Origin: an uncultured Enterococcus sp.
GTDB lineage: Bacteria > Bacillota > Bacilli > Lactobacillales > Enterococcaceae
NCBI GenBank assembly: GCA_946409145.1
Contig: CAMJVA010000083.1
Location: 1-7,181, forward strand
Direction: 5' to 3'
Length of the DNA stretch: 7,181 nt
A model generated the notes under the pieces. The model was not told the origin of the DNA, made no database searches, and saw nothing but the letters and a program-made list of their open reading frames with translations. Positions 1 through 5,237 of the stretch are shown one piece after another. The position numbers were made by a program, and so were the translations under genes. How positions within the stretch are numbered: position 1 is the stretch's first letter; the number at the start of each line of letters is the position of its first letter.

Positions 1-144
1 GAAAAAGAAGATGCTCCTGGAGTCATTTTATTTTCCTTGTTTATTTGCGGTGTGCCTTGGGCTATTTTTATTTTTTCTCAGGTGGTGGAGTATTTATTTA
101 AATCAGCCATTTTCCTTCAAGAAGAAAATGAATTAACCATTTAA
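1..144 (+). CDS. C-terminal end of a DUF2975-type membrane protein (partial)
   Basis: Frame 1 is open from the window edge to a TAA at 142-144 and gives 47 residues of a longer protein whose start lies outside. The visible part has a hydrophobic stretch (about residues 7-28, VILFSLFICGVPWAIFIFSQ) that reads as a last membrane helix, followed by a polar tail ending QEENELTI. This ending, and a small XRE regulator starting 15 bp downstream, are typical of DUF2975 membrane proteins paired with YozG-like regulators in Firmicutes. The family's biochemical function is not established. The two genes are very probably cotranscribed. The family call rests on a short fragment plus context, so it is likely but not certain. 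Confidence 0.65.
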   Translation, partial: EKEDAPGVILFSLFICGVPWAIFIFSQVVEYLFKSAIFLQEENELTI

Positions 145-159
145 ATAAGGAGGAAAAAA

Positions 160-366
160 ATGATTATTGTCAATCTTGATGTGATGTTAGCAAAAAGAAA
201 AATGTCCTTAACAGAACTTTCTGAAGAAGTTGGACTAAACATGAGTAATTTATCTGTTTTAAAAAATGGCAAAGCTAAAGCTATTCGTTTTTCCACTTTA
301 GAAAAAATTTGTCAGGTCCTTAACTGTCAACCAGGGGATATTTTAGAATACAAAAAAGGTGAGTAG
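160..366 (+). CDS. Small XRE/Cro-CI helix-turn-helix regulator (YozG-like)
   Basis: This is a complete 68-residue protein, essentially one DNA-binding domain with no sensor domain. The helix-turn-helix reads as SLTELSEEVG (about 16-25) followed by the recognition helix around NMSNLSVLKNGK (27-38). The RFSTLEKICQVLNCQPGDILEY block (about 43-64) is the standard closing part of small Cro/CI-like regulators such as YozG. The ATG is preceded by a strong AAGGAGG at 147-153 with a 6-base spacer, so the start is secure. It lies 15 bp behind the DUF2975 gene and is probably in the same operon, where such regulators are generally assumed to control their own operon; that role is inferred. The stop codon TAG (364-366) is inside the stem of the following terminator. 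Confidence 0.9.
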   Translation: MIIVNLDVMLAKRKMSLTELSEEVGLNMSNLSVLKNGKAKAIRFSTLEKICQVLNCQPGDILEYKKGE

Positions 367-387
367 ATTTTTTCTACTCACCTTTTT
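353..387. terminator. Bidirectional rho-independent terminator
   Basis: Arms 353-367 and 373-387 are perfect reverse complements (15 bp, core AGGTGAGTAGA / TCTACTCACCT) around a 5-T loop, with an A-run on the left and a T-run on the right. It sits between the convergent regulator gene (ends 366) and the DUF59 gene (ends 392), so it can stop transcription from both sides. The left arm overlaps the last codons and stop of the regulator gene. Confidence 0.9.
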
Positions 388-391
388 AGCT

Positions 392-730
392 CTAGCGAAT
401 GCCTAAAGAAATTCTAGCATAACGACTCATTTTATCGGTGGTCCAAGCTGGATACCATACAAGTTTTACTTCCACGTTTTTCACTTCAGGAACTTCAGCT
501 AAAGCTCCATGAATTTGATCAGTTAGCATATCCCCTAAAGGACATCCCATGGTGGTTAAGGTCATTTTAATAACACAATTTCCCTCATTGTTAAAATCCA
601 CCTCGTAAATCAATCCTAAGTTAACAATATCAATACCTAGTTCAGGATCAATGACTGTTTCTAAAGCGGCAAAAATTCTATTTTTAATATCTGTTACTTC
701 TTCTTCAGACCAATTAAATGTTTCGGCCAT
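392..730 (-). CDS. MIP18/DUF59 (SufT/PaaD-like) Fe-S cluster assembly factor
   Basis: The 112-residue protein covers the whole MIP18-family (DUF59) domain and little else. Family hallmarks are visible: DPELGIDIVNLGLIY at residues 28-42, and TTMGCPLGDM at 59-68 with the conserved cysteine C63. The C-terminal part (VKLVWYPAWTTDKMS, 88-102) also fits the family. Members, including Staphylococcus SufT, act in the cytoplasm in maturation of Fe-S proteins; PaaD is a specialised relative. No suf or isc gene is in the window, so this is a stand-alone copy as in many Firmicutes, and its client proteins cannot be read from context. The ATG at 730 has an AAGGA about 10 bases upstream (741-745). A well-formed promoter lies about 60 bases upstream, and its end is insulated by the hairpin at 353-387. 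Confidence 0.9.
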   Translation of the reverse strand: MAETFNWSEEEVTDIKNRIFAALETVIDPELGIDIVNLGLIYEVDFNNEGNCVIKMTLTTMGCPLGDMLTDQIHGALAEVPEVKNVEVKLVWYPAWTTDKMSRYARISLGIR

Positions 731-753
731 TTAAGACACATCCTTATTTTTCA

Positions 754-770
754 TTGAGAAATGTTCTCAA
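754..770. promoter_or_regulatory. Inverted repeat in the leader of the DUF59 gene (possible operator)
   Basis: TTGAGAA-ATG-TTCTCAA is a perfect 7-bp inverted repeat with a 3-base centre. It lies between the predicted promoter (787-815) and the ribosome binding site of the DUF59 gene, at about +10 to +27 relative to the expected transcript start. It could be a repressor site blocking elongation or a small leader hairpin. I cannot match it to a named regulator. Confidence 0.4.
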
Positions 771-786
771 GTATTTTTCCTTCCTC

Positions 787-815
787 ATCATAGCCGTTTT
801 TTTTCAAGTTGTAAA
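787..815 (-). promoter_or_regulatory. Sigma-A-type promoter for the DUF59 gene
   Basis: On the minus strand a -35 of TTTACA (plus 810-815) and a -10 of TATGAT (plus 787-792) are separated by exactly 17 bases. Each element matches consensus at 5 of 6 positions. Transcription would start near 780, giving a leader of about 50 bases before the ATG at 730. No clear terminator follows the yitT-family gene upstream, so read-through from there is also possible. Confidence 0.7.
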
Positions 816-842
816 TTATCTAAACTGAAAAAAAGAGAAACT

Positions 843-1775
843 TTATTTTTTATGTTTTATTTTTGGTTGTTTCAACTCTGGAGCATTGCCTGTTTTTTTA
901 TAAATTTTTTGTTCATCTTCATTAGCAAAGCGGCCAATGACTGTTTGGGTAGGCAAGACGTTCATGAAAGCATCTGGATCAATAGTGGAGACAATCATTT
1001 CTAAATCATATAATTCGTATCGGGTAATGACCATCATAATGGTTCGACTTTCTTGTTTTTTGTAACCACCATAAGAGGTTAAAAACGTCATGCCTCGAAA
1101 CATTTGTTTATAAACTTCAGTTGCAATTGCATCGGGTTGACTTGTGACAATCATCACAGTTAATTTTTGGTGACTCGTGTGAATCGCATCTACCACAAGA
1201 CCCATAACAAAAATAGAAATTAAAGTATATAAAGCCGATTCCCAACTAAAAATAAACCCAGCCACTAAAACGATTAAACCATTTAAGACCATCATTAAAT
1301 TTCCCACTGTTTTCCCAGTGGTTTTAGAAAGGACTAAAGAAACAATATCCATTCCTCCAGTAGTAAAACCATATTTCAAAGAATAACCTGCCCCCACTCC
1401 AATGAGACAACCTCCTACAATCCCGTTCATTAAGGGATTATCTGTAATCGTCACTACAGGCATAAACATTGTAGCAAATGAAATAGCAATCACATTCATA
1501 AAACTCCAAAACGTGGCGGAAATTCCTAATTTATAAAAACCTAAAACAGCAATGGGAATATTAAAAAGAAAGATTAACAATCCTGTATCTAAATGAAAAT
1601 AGCTTGCTGTGGCGGTGGAAATAATTTGGGCAATCCCGTTAACTCCTGCTGAAAAAATTTGTGATGGAACTAAAAACATATTTAAAGCAGCAGCAGCAGT
1701 AATTCCCGTAAACAAAACAGTAATTATTTTAATAAGCGCATTTTTTCCTTGAAATTCTTCCTTAATGATTTCCAT
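843..1775 (-). CDS. YitT-family membrane protein (YitT membrane domain plus DUF2179)
   Basis: This is a 310-residue integral membrane protein of normal family length. Five to six hydrophobic segments fall in the first 200 residues (roughly 14-36, 62-82, 88-108, 116-136, 158-178, 181-197). The conserved YGFTTGGMDI stretch (135-144) marks the YitT membrane domain. The C-terminal soluble part, around GMTFLTSYGGYKKQESRTIMMVI (228-250) and onward to about 280, is a DUF2179 domain, and the protein ends in a lysine-rich tail. YitT proteins are widespread in Firmicutes, often in several copies, and their transport or sensing role is not firmly known, so I assign no substrate. The ATG at 1775 is preceded by GGAAG/AGGGA-type sequence. 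The gene is divergent from the phosphatase gene and faces the DUF59 gene in the same direction, 112 bp away. Confidence 0.92.
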   Translation of the reverse strand: MEIIKEEFQGKNALIKIITVLFTGITAAAALNMFLVPSQIFSAGVNGIAQIISTATASYFHLDTGLLIFLFNIPIAVLGFYKLGISATFWSFMNVIAISFATMFMPVVTITDNPLMNGIVGGCLIGVGAGYSLKYGFTTGGMDIVSLVLSKTTGKTVGNLMMVLNGLIVLVAGFIFSWESALYTLISIFVMGLVVDAIHTSHQKLTVMIVTSQPDAIATEVYKQMFRGMTFLTSYGGYKKQESRTIMMVITRYELYDLEMIVSTIDPDAFMNVLPTQTVIGRFANEDEQKIYKKTGNAPELKQPKIKHKK

Positions 1776-1812
1776 TACTATCCCTACTTCCTACCTTTAT
1801 CAATCTTTTTCA

Positions 1813-1821
1813 AGAATAGCA
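1813..1821 (-). promoter_or_regulatory. Probable extended -10 promoter for the yitT-family gene
   Basis: The minus strand reads TGCTATTCT, a TATTCT -10 (plus 1813-1818) with the TG of an extended -10 one base upstream. No good -35 lies 16-18 bases further up. Transcription would start near 1806, about 30 bases before the ATG. This is the best candidate in the gap, but it is weaker than the other promoters in the window. Confidence 0.4.
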
Positions 1822-1896
1822 AAAAGCAACGAAATTTACCATGAAGAAATTCGATTTTCTAAAAATTTTTTCTGATTTTCTTTTATCTGATTAATT

Positions 1897-1905
1897 TGAT
1901 AGAAT
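1897..1905 (+). promoter_or_regulatory. Probable extended -10 promoter for the histidine phosphatase gene
   Basis: TGATAGAAT is a TAGAAT -10 (1900-1905) with an extended TG at 1897-1898. The -35 position (TTTTCT, 1877-1882) is poor, as is common for extended -10 promoters. Transcription would start near 1912, about 20 bases before the ATG at 1934. The element lies in an imperfect palindrome (1884-1901). Confidence 0.5.
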
Positions 1906-1933
1906 AAAGAAAAAACAAAAGGTGGGGATTTTC

Positions 1934-2638
1934 ATGAGTGAAAAAACAATCCTCTATCTCGTTCGCCATGGTAAAACCATGTTTAACGCCATTGGTCGAA
2001 CTCAGGGCTGGTCAGACACTCCCTTAACAAAAGATGGAGTTCAACAAATTCATTACTTAGGCTTAGGCCTAAAAGACGTTCCTTTTAAAGTAGCGTACTC
2101 TTCTGATTCTGGTCGGGCCATTCAAACGACGCGTTTAATTTTAGGAGAGGCTCCTTTAGGACGACAAGTAGATTATTTTGTGGATCAAAGAATTAGAGAA
2201 TGGTGTTTTGGTTCTTTAGAAGGAGGTTATAACGGAGATTTATGGGGTGTGGTTCCTAGAATTTTAATGTATCCTAGTTATGATGACATGATTCATAAAA
2301 TTAGTTACGAGCAGTTGGCTCATGCTATTATGGAAGCTGATACAGCTGGTTGGGCAGAGCCTTATGAAAGAATTAAAGAGCGAATTTCTACTGGTTTTGA
2401 AGACATTGCCCAAAAATTAGAAAAATCCGGTGGTGGGAATGCCTTAGTGGTGTCTCACGGAATGACTATTTCTAATTTTTTAAATCTTATTGACCCTACT
2501 CAACCTCTTCAACATACTTTGGCAAATGGTTCTGTTTGTAAAATTGCTTATGAAAATGGTAATTTTGAAATTTTAAGTATTAACGATACCCGTTACCTTG
2601 AAAAGGGAAAAAGTATTTCACAAGATTTCTTAAAATAA
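1934..2638 (+). CDS. Histidine phosphatase (phosphoglycerate mutase-like) family protein
   Basis: The 234-residue protein spans the full histidine phosphatase fold. The catalytic LVRHGKT sits at residues 9-15 with the phospho-accepting H12. The family arginine lies in SSDSGRAIQT (R61), the acidic residue in REWCFGSLEG (E89), and the second catalytic histidine in VVSHGMT (H175). The proteins are cytoplasmic phosphatases, and substrate cannot be read from these motifs; small phosphorylated metabolites are usual. It is closer to the broad-specificity PhoE/GpmB-like group than to glycolytic GpmA. I chose the ATG at 1934 because AGGTGGGG ends 5-6 bases before it; a GTG at 1922 in the same frame lies inside that ribosome binding site. 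The gene appears monocistronic, with its own promoter and a shared terminator. Confidence 0.92.
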   Translation: MSEKTILYLVRHGKTMFNAIGRTQGWSDTPLTKDGVQQIHYLGLGLKDVPFKVAYSSDSGRAIQTTRLILGEAPLGRQVDYFVDQRIREWCFGSLEGGYNGDLWGVVPRILMYPSYDDMIHKISYEQLAHAIMEADTAGWAEPYERIKERISTGFEDIAQKLEKSGGGNALVVSHGMTISNFLNLIDPTQPLQHTLANGSVCKIAYENGNFEILSINDTRYLEKGKSISQDFLK

Positions 2639-2678
2639 AAAAACATTCCGAAAAAATTTTTTCGGAATGTTTTTTTAT
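2635..2678. terminator. Perfect 44-nt palindromic bidirectional terminator
   Basis: Positions 2635-2656 and 2657-2678 are exact reverse complements (22 bp per half). The core is ACATTCCG / CGGAATGT, with A6/T6 at the centre and a run of seven A and seven T at the outer ends. It lies between the convergent phosphatase and mntH genes and can terminate both. Both stop codons (2636-2638 plus, 2675-2677 minus) lie inside it at mirror-image positions. Confidence 0.92.
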
Positions 2679-4051
2679 GCTCCAGCACCAGTAAACGTTT
2701 CTATAACTAGCCAAACATTTAAAATGGTTAAAAAAACCGCAATAAGGGTAGCTAAATATTTTACCCAAGGTTTGTTGACAAAAGGTCCCATTAATTTTTC
2801 ATCACTGGTAAATTTAATTAAAGGAAAAACCGAAACAGGCAAGGCGATACTTAAGAAAACTTGAGTATAAAGAAGTAAATCTTCCACAGCTGTTTCTTTT
2901 CCCCCGTATAAAACTACCACAATAATTACTGGAATAATAGCAATGAGACGAGTGACCATTCTTCTTGCCCACACTGGCATTTTTAAATGAATGAATCCTT
3001 CCATAACAATTTGTCCTGAAAGTGTCCCAGTAATAGTAGAATTTTGTCCAGAGGCTAAAAGAGCCACAGCAAATAAAATACTTAAAAAAGGCGATGCAAT
3101 AGGACCGACAATGGAAGGATCTTTTAAAGCGTTAAACAAATCTTCAAATTGTCCTAAATCTGAATTAGTCCCAAAGAAAAGTGACGCACCTAAAATTAAA
3201 AGTAAGGCATTGACAATAAATGCTACAAATAATTGTATGTTTGAATCCCAAGTAGTAAAACGAATGGCTTCTCTTTTTTCTGCAACATCTTCTCGATCAT
3301 ATTGTCTAGCTTGGGAAATACTAGAATGAAGATATAAATTATGAGGCATCACCGTTGCACCAACGATTCCTAAAGCAATAAAAAGCATACCTTTATTAGT
3401 AGCTATTTCTGGATCTGGAATAAATCCTTGAACCATTTGAGAAACATTAGGCTGAGATAAAATCACTTCATATAAAAAGACAGAGAAAATAACTAAAATA
3501 AGACCTGAAACAATGGCTTCAATTTTCCGAAAACCAAGCTTTGTTAAAGCCAACAGTAAAAACACATCTAAAGTCGTAATTAAAACTCCCACAATTAAAG
3601 GAAGGCCAAATAATAATTGTAAAGCAATGGCCCCACCAATGACTTCAGCAATATCTGTGGCCATAATGGCTAATTCAGTAATAATCCACAATACTAAACC
3701 TAATTTTTTTCCTGTATATAAGCGAGTAGCTTGCGCCAAATCTAAACCAGTGGCAATTCCAAGGCGTGCGGCCATTGATTGTAATAACATGGCAATCAAG
3801 TTGGAAATTAAAACCACACTCAATAATGTATACGCATATTTTGCGCCTCCAGCAATGGAAGTAATCCAATTTCCTGGGTCCATATATCCTACAGCAACCA
3901 ATGCTCCTGGCCCACTGTAAGCAATTAAAGTTTTAAAAAAACTAGCATTTTTAGGAATAGCCACCGTATTATTAATTTCTTCTAAGGACTTTCCTTGAGC
4001 GGATTGGAAAAAACTTTTTTTCTTCCCCGGATGTTTCACTTTTTCCTCCAT
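2675..4051 (-). CDS. mntH: Nramp-family Mn(II)/Fe(II) transporter MntH
   Basis: The 458-residue membrane protein has the two signature motifs of Nramp proton-coupled divalent metal importers: MDPGN (57-61, metal ligands D58 and N61) and GATVMPHNLYLHS (231-243, metal ligands A232 and M235, with H237). A conserved TDIAEVIGG lies at 132-140. About eleven hydrophobic segments follow a roughly 40-residue cytoplasmic N-tail, the usual architecture. It imports Mn(II), and to a degree Fe(II), across the cell membrane. I set the start at the ATG ending at 4051, with GAGGTGAGG just upstream. A longer frame beginning at 4114 would put its start codon upstream of the predicted promoter (4071-4098), so it is unlikely. 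It is divergent from uppP and alone in its transcription unit. A possible DtxR/MntR-type site lies just upstream. Confidence 0.95.
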   Translation of the reverse strand: MEEKVKHPGKKKSFFQSAQGKSLEEINNTVAIPKNASFFKTLIAYSGPGALVAVGYMDPGNWITSIAGGAKYAYTLLSVVLISNLIAMLLQSMAARLGIATGLDLAQATRLYTGKKLGLVLWIITELAIMATDIAEVIGGAIALQLLFGLPLIVGVLITTLDVFLLLALTKLGFRKIEAIVSGLILVIFSVFLYEVILSQPNVSQMVQGFIPDPEIATNKGMLFIALGIVGATVMPHNLYLHSSISQARQYDREDVAEKREAIRFTTWDSNIQLFVAFIVNALLLILGASLFFGTNSDLGQFEDLFNALKDPSIVGPIASPFLSILFAVALLASGQNSTITGTLSGQIVMEGFIHLKMPVWARRMVTRLIAIIPVIIVVVLYGGKETAVEDLLLYTQVFLSIALPVSVFPLIKFTSDEKLMGPFVNKPWVKYLATLIAVFLTILNVWLVIETFTGAGA

Positions 4052-4070
4052 TTTCCTCACCTCGTTTTTT

Positions 4071-4098
4071 ATTATACACTTTTTTTCAAATATGTAAA
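4071..4098 (-). promoter_or_regulatory. Sigma-A-type promoter for mntH
   Basis: On the minus strand the -35 TTTACA (plus 4093-4098) and a perfect -10 TATAAT (plus 4071-4076) are 16 bases apart. Transcription would begin near 4064, leaving a very short leader that carries little more than the GAGGTGAGG ribosome binding site. Confidence 0.75.
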
Positions 4099-4103
4099 AA
4101 ATT

Positions 4104-4123
4104 TTATATGGCACGCCTAAAAA
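4104..4123. promoter_or_regulatory. Possible DtxR/MntR-family metalloregulator site upstream of mntH
   Basis: The minus strand reads TTTAGGCGTGCCATATAA, with GGC and GCC halves separated by two bases (GGC 4110-4112, GCC 4115-4117 on the plus strand). The TTTAGGC half resembles the TTAGG-type half-site of DtxR-family regulators (MntR/EfaR/ScaR group); the other half is degenerate. It is centred about 50 bases upstream of the predicted mntH start, between mntH and uppP. Regulation of mntH by such a protein is known in other Firmicutes; binding here is inference. Confidence 0.33.
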
Positions 4124-4169
4124 TTTACCCTATTTAACTTTAAGAAAAATAAAAAAATTTCTTCAACCC

Positions 4170-4198
4170 TTGGCAAAGGAAAAACTTATAGCTATACT
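4170..4198 (+). promoter_or_regulatory. Sigma-A-type promoter for uppP
   Basis: TTGGCA (4170-4175) and TATACT (4193-4198) are separated by exactly 17 bases, and each matches consensus at 5 of 6 positions. Transcription would start near 4205, about 28 bases before the ATG, with AAGGA at 4220-4224 as ribosome binding site. Confidence 0.75.
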
Positions 4199-4232
4199 AT
4201 AAAAGTTATTAACGATAGAAAGGACGGAAAAA

Positions 4233-5063
4233 ATGCTTTTTATAAATATTATTAAAGCAGTTATCCTTGGAATTGTCGAAGGAATTACTGAATGGCTCCC
4301 TATTTCTAGTACGGGGCATTTAATTTTAGTCAATGAATTTATTCAACTAGATGTATCGCAAGATTTTTTAAATATGTTTAATGTGGTTATTCAATTAGGA
4401 GCGATTATGGCGGTGGTCGTATTATACTTCCACAAGTTAAATCCTTTTTCTCCTAAAAAATCAGCAACAGAAAAAACTGCTACATGGCATTTATGGTTTA
4501 AAGTCGTCGTCGCTTGTATTCCTGGGGTCATTGCTGGATTATTCTTAGATGATTTTCTAGAAGAAAAGTTCCAAAATTTTGTCACTGTGGCTATTATGTT
4601 AGTTCTTTACGGAATTTTATTCATTGTCATTGAAAAAAGAAATAAAGGAAAAGTTGCCACTTACGATACTTTAGAAAATTTAACTTATCAAGCAGCTCTT
4701 TACATTGGACTTTTCCAAGTGTTAGCTTTAGTTCCAGGAACAAGTCGATCTGGAGCAACGATTTTAGGAGCCATTTTAATTGGGGCTAGTCGTTTTGTGG
4801 CTACTGAATTTTCTTTCTTCTTAGGAATTCCCATGATGTTTGGTGCTAGTGGTTTAAAAATTATTAAATTCATCGCCAAAGGAAATAGTTTTTCTTTTGC
4901 TGAAGTATTAATTCTTTTAGTTGGTTTAGTGGTTGCTTTCTTTGTTTCAGTTGTGGCTATTAAATTCTTAATGAATTACTTAAAGAAAAACGACTTTACA
5001 GCTTTTGGTTGGTACCGAATTATCCTAGGAATTATTTTATTAGGTTACTACTTTCTTTTTTAA
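4233..5063 (+). CDS. uppP: Undecaprenyl-diphosphatase UppP (BacA)
   Basis: The 276-residue membrane enzyme removes a phosphate from undecaprenyl diphosphate, regenerating the lipid carrier for peptidoglycan and other wall polymers. It is the BacA type linked to bacitracin tolerance. Both family motifs are intact: EGITEWLPISSTGHL (16-30; E16, E20, S26 and H29 match the catalytic residues near 17, 21, 27 and 30 in E. coli) and PGTSRSGAT (168-176, with R172). The rest is a run of hydrophobic helices ending in GWYRIILGIILLGYYFLF, as usual for the family. AAGGA at 4220-4224 precedes the ATG by 8 bases. The gene stands alone between its own promoter and a strong hairpin terminator, and its neighbours do not suggest a wall-synthesis operon. 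Confidence 0.97.
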   Translation: MLFINIIKAVILGIVEGITEWLPISSTGHLILVNEFIQLDVSQDFLNMFNVVIQLGAIMAVVVLYFHKLNPFSPKKSATEKTATWHLWFKVVVACIPGVIAGLFLDDFLEEKFQNFVTVAIMLVLYGILFIVIEKRNKGKVATYDTLENLTYQAALYIGLFQVLALVPGTSRSGATILGAILIGASRFVATEFSFFLGIPMMFGASGLKIIKFIAKGNSFSFAEVLILLVGLVVAFFVSVVAIKFLMNYLKKNDFTAFGWYRIILGIILLGYYFLF

Positions 5064-5068
5064 CTATG

Positions 5069-5096
5069 AAAACACCGGATATCCGGTGTTTTTTTA
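5069..5096 (+). terminator. Rho-independent terminator of uppP
   Basis: AAAACACCGGAT (5069-5080) is followed directly by its exact reverse complement (5081-5092) and a run of T (5089-5095). The GC-rich CACCGG/CCGGTG stem 6-10 bases behind the uppP stop makes a strong terminator. Confidence 0.92.
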
Positions 5097-5108
5097 TTTA
5101 TCTTTTAA

Positions 5109-5123
5109 TGAGAAAGATTATCA
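5109..5123 (+). promoter_or_regulatory. Fur-box-like 15-mer, distal copy
   Basis: TGAGAAA-G-ATTATCA matches the 7-1-7 Fur consensus TGATAATNATTATCA except at two positions of the left half; the right half is perfect. It is the most upstream of three such motifs before the P1B-4 ATPase gene. Confidence 0.5.
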
Positions 5124-5136
5124 ACATCATTCCCAT

Positions 5137-5151
5137 TGATAAAGGTTTTCA
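5137..5151 (+). promoter_or_regulatory. Fur-box-like 15-mer, middle copy (weak)
   Basis: TGATAAA-G-GTTTTCA aligns with the 7-1-7 Fur consensus with three mismatches. It begins 28 bases after the distal copy and 17 bases before the proximal one. Alone it would not be convincing; it gains weight from the two better copies around it. Confidence 0.35.
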
Positions 5152-5153
5152 AG

Positions 5154-5168
5154 TGATAAGAATTATCA
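5154..5168 (+). promoter_or_regulatory. Fur-box-like 15-mer, proximal copy (best match)
   Basis: TGATAAG-A-ATTATCA matches the 7-1-7 Fur consensus TGATAATNATTATCA at 13 of the 14 defined positions. PerR and Zur boxes share the 7-1-7 layout, but their outer bases differ (TTATAAT and TCGTAAT types), and the GATAA/TTATC arms here favour Fur. It lies about 70 bases before the ATPase start codon. Confidence 0.68.
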
Positions 5169-5185
5169 ATCCCAACTAACAGATT

Positions 5186-5213
5186 TTGTTATCTATTTTG
5201 AATCATCCATGAT
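5186..5213 (+). promoter_or_regulatory. Tentative promoter of the P1B-4 ATPase gene
   Basis: TTGTTA (5186-5191) and CATGAT (5208-5213) are 16 bases apart and each matches consensus at 4 of 6 positions. This is the best pair between the Fur-like boxes and the start codon, and a non-ideal promoter would suit a gene needing activation. Alternative -10 readings such as GATAAA at 5211 are possible. Confidence 0.35.
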
Positions 5214-5237
5214 AAACTCTTAAGTGAGGTGATTAAA

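Noticed and set aside
800..842. Terminator behind the yitT-family gene
   Set aside because: The stretch has T-runs but no convincing GC-containing stem, so I do not call one.
1922..1933. GTG start for the histidine phosphatase
   Set aside because: The GTG lies within the AGGTGGGG that serves as ribosome binding site for the ATG at 1934.
2580..2768. Minus-strand 62-codon frame across the palindrome
   Set aside because: It overlaps both the phosphatase gene end and the mntH end, and its coding would run through a terminator.
3675..3869. Alternative minus-strand frame inside mntH
   Set aside because: It overlaps mntH in another frame with no motif support.
2667..3920. Plus-strand open frames opposite mntH (2667-2864, 2991-3329, 3513-3920)
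   Set aside because: They are antisense to a clear Nramp gene, show no family motifs, and have no convincing ribosome binding sites or promoters.
4052..4114. N-terminal extension of MntH starting at 4114
   Set aside because: The extra 21 residues have a lysine-rich non-family look, their start codon would lie upstream of the predicted promoter (4071-4098), and the ATG at 4051 has a strong ribosome binding site.
4142..4163. AAGAAA...TTTCTT inverted repeat between mntH and uppP
   Set aside because: It is a 6-bp all-but-one AT repeat around an A-rich spacer, expected by chance in this composition.
4391..4585. Minus-strand 64-codon frame inside uppP
   Set aside because: It is antisense to conserved uppP coding sequence with no independent evidence.
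5229..5237. GTG start for the P1B-4 ATPase
   Set aside because: The GTG is part of the GAGGTGA ribosome binding site of the ATG at 5238.
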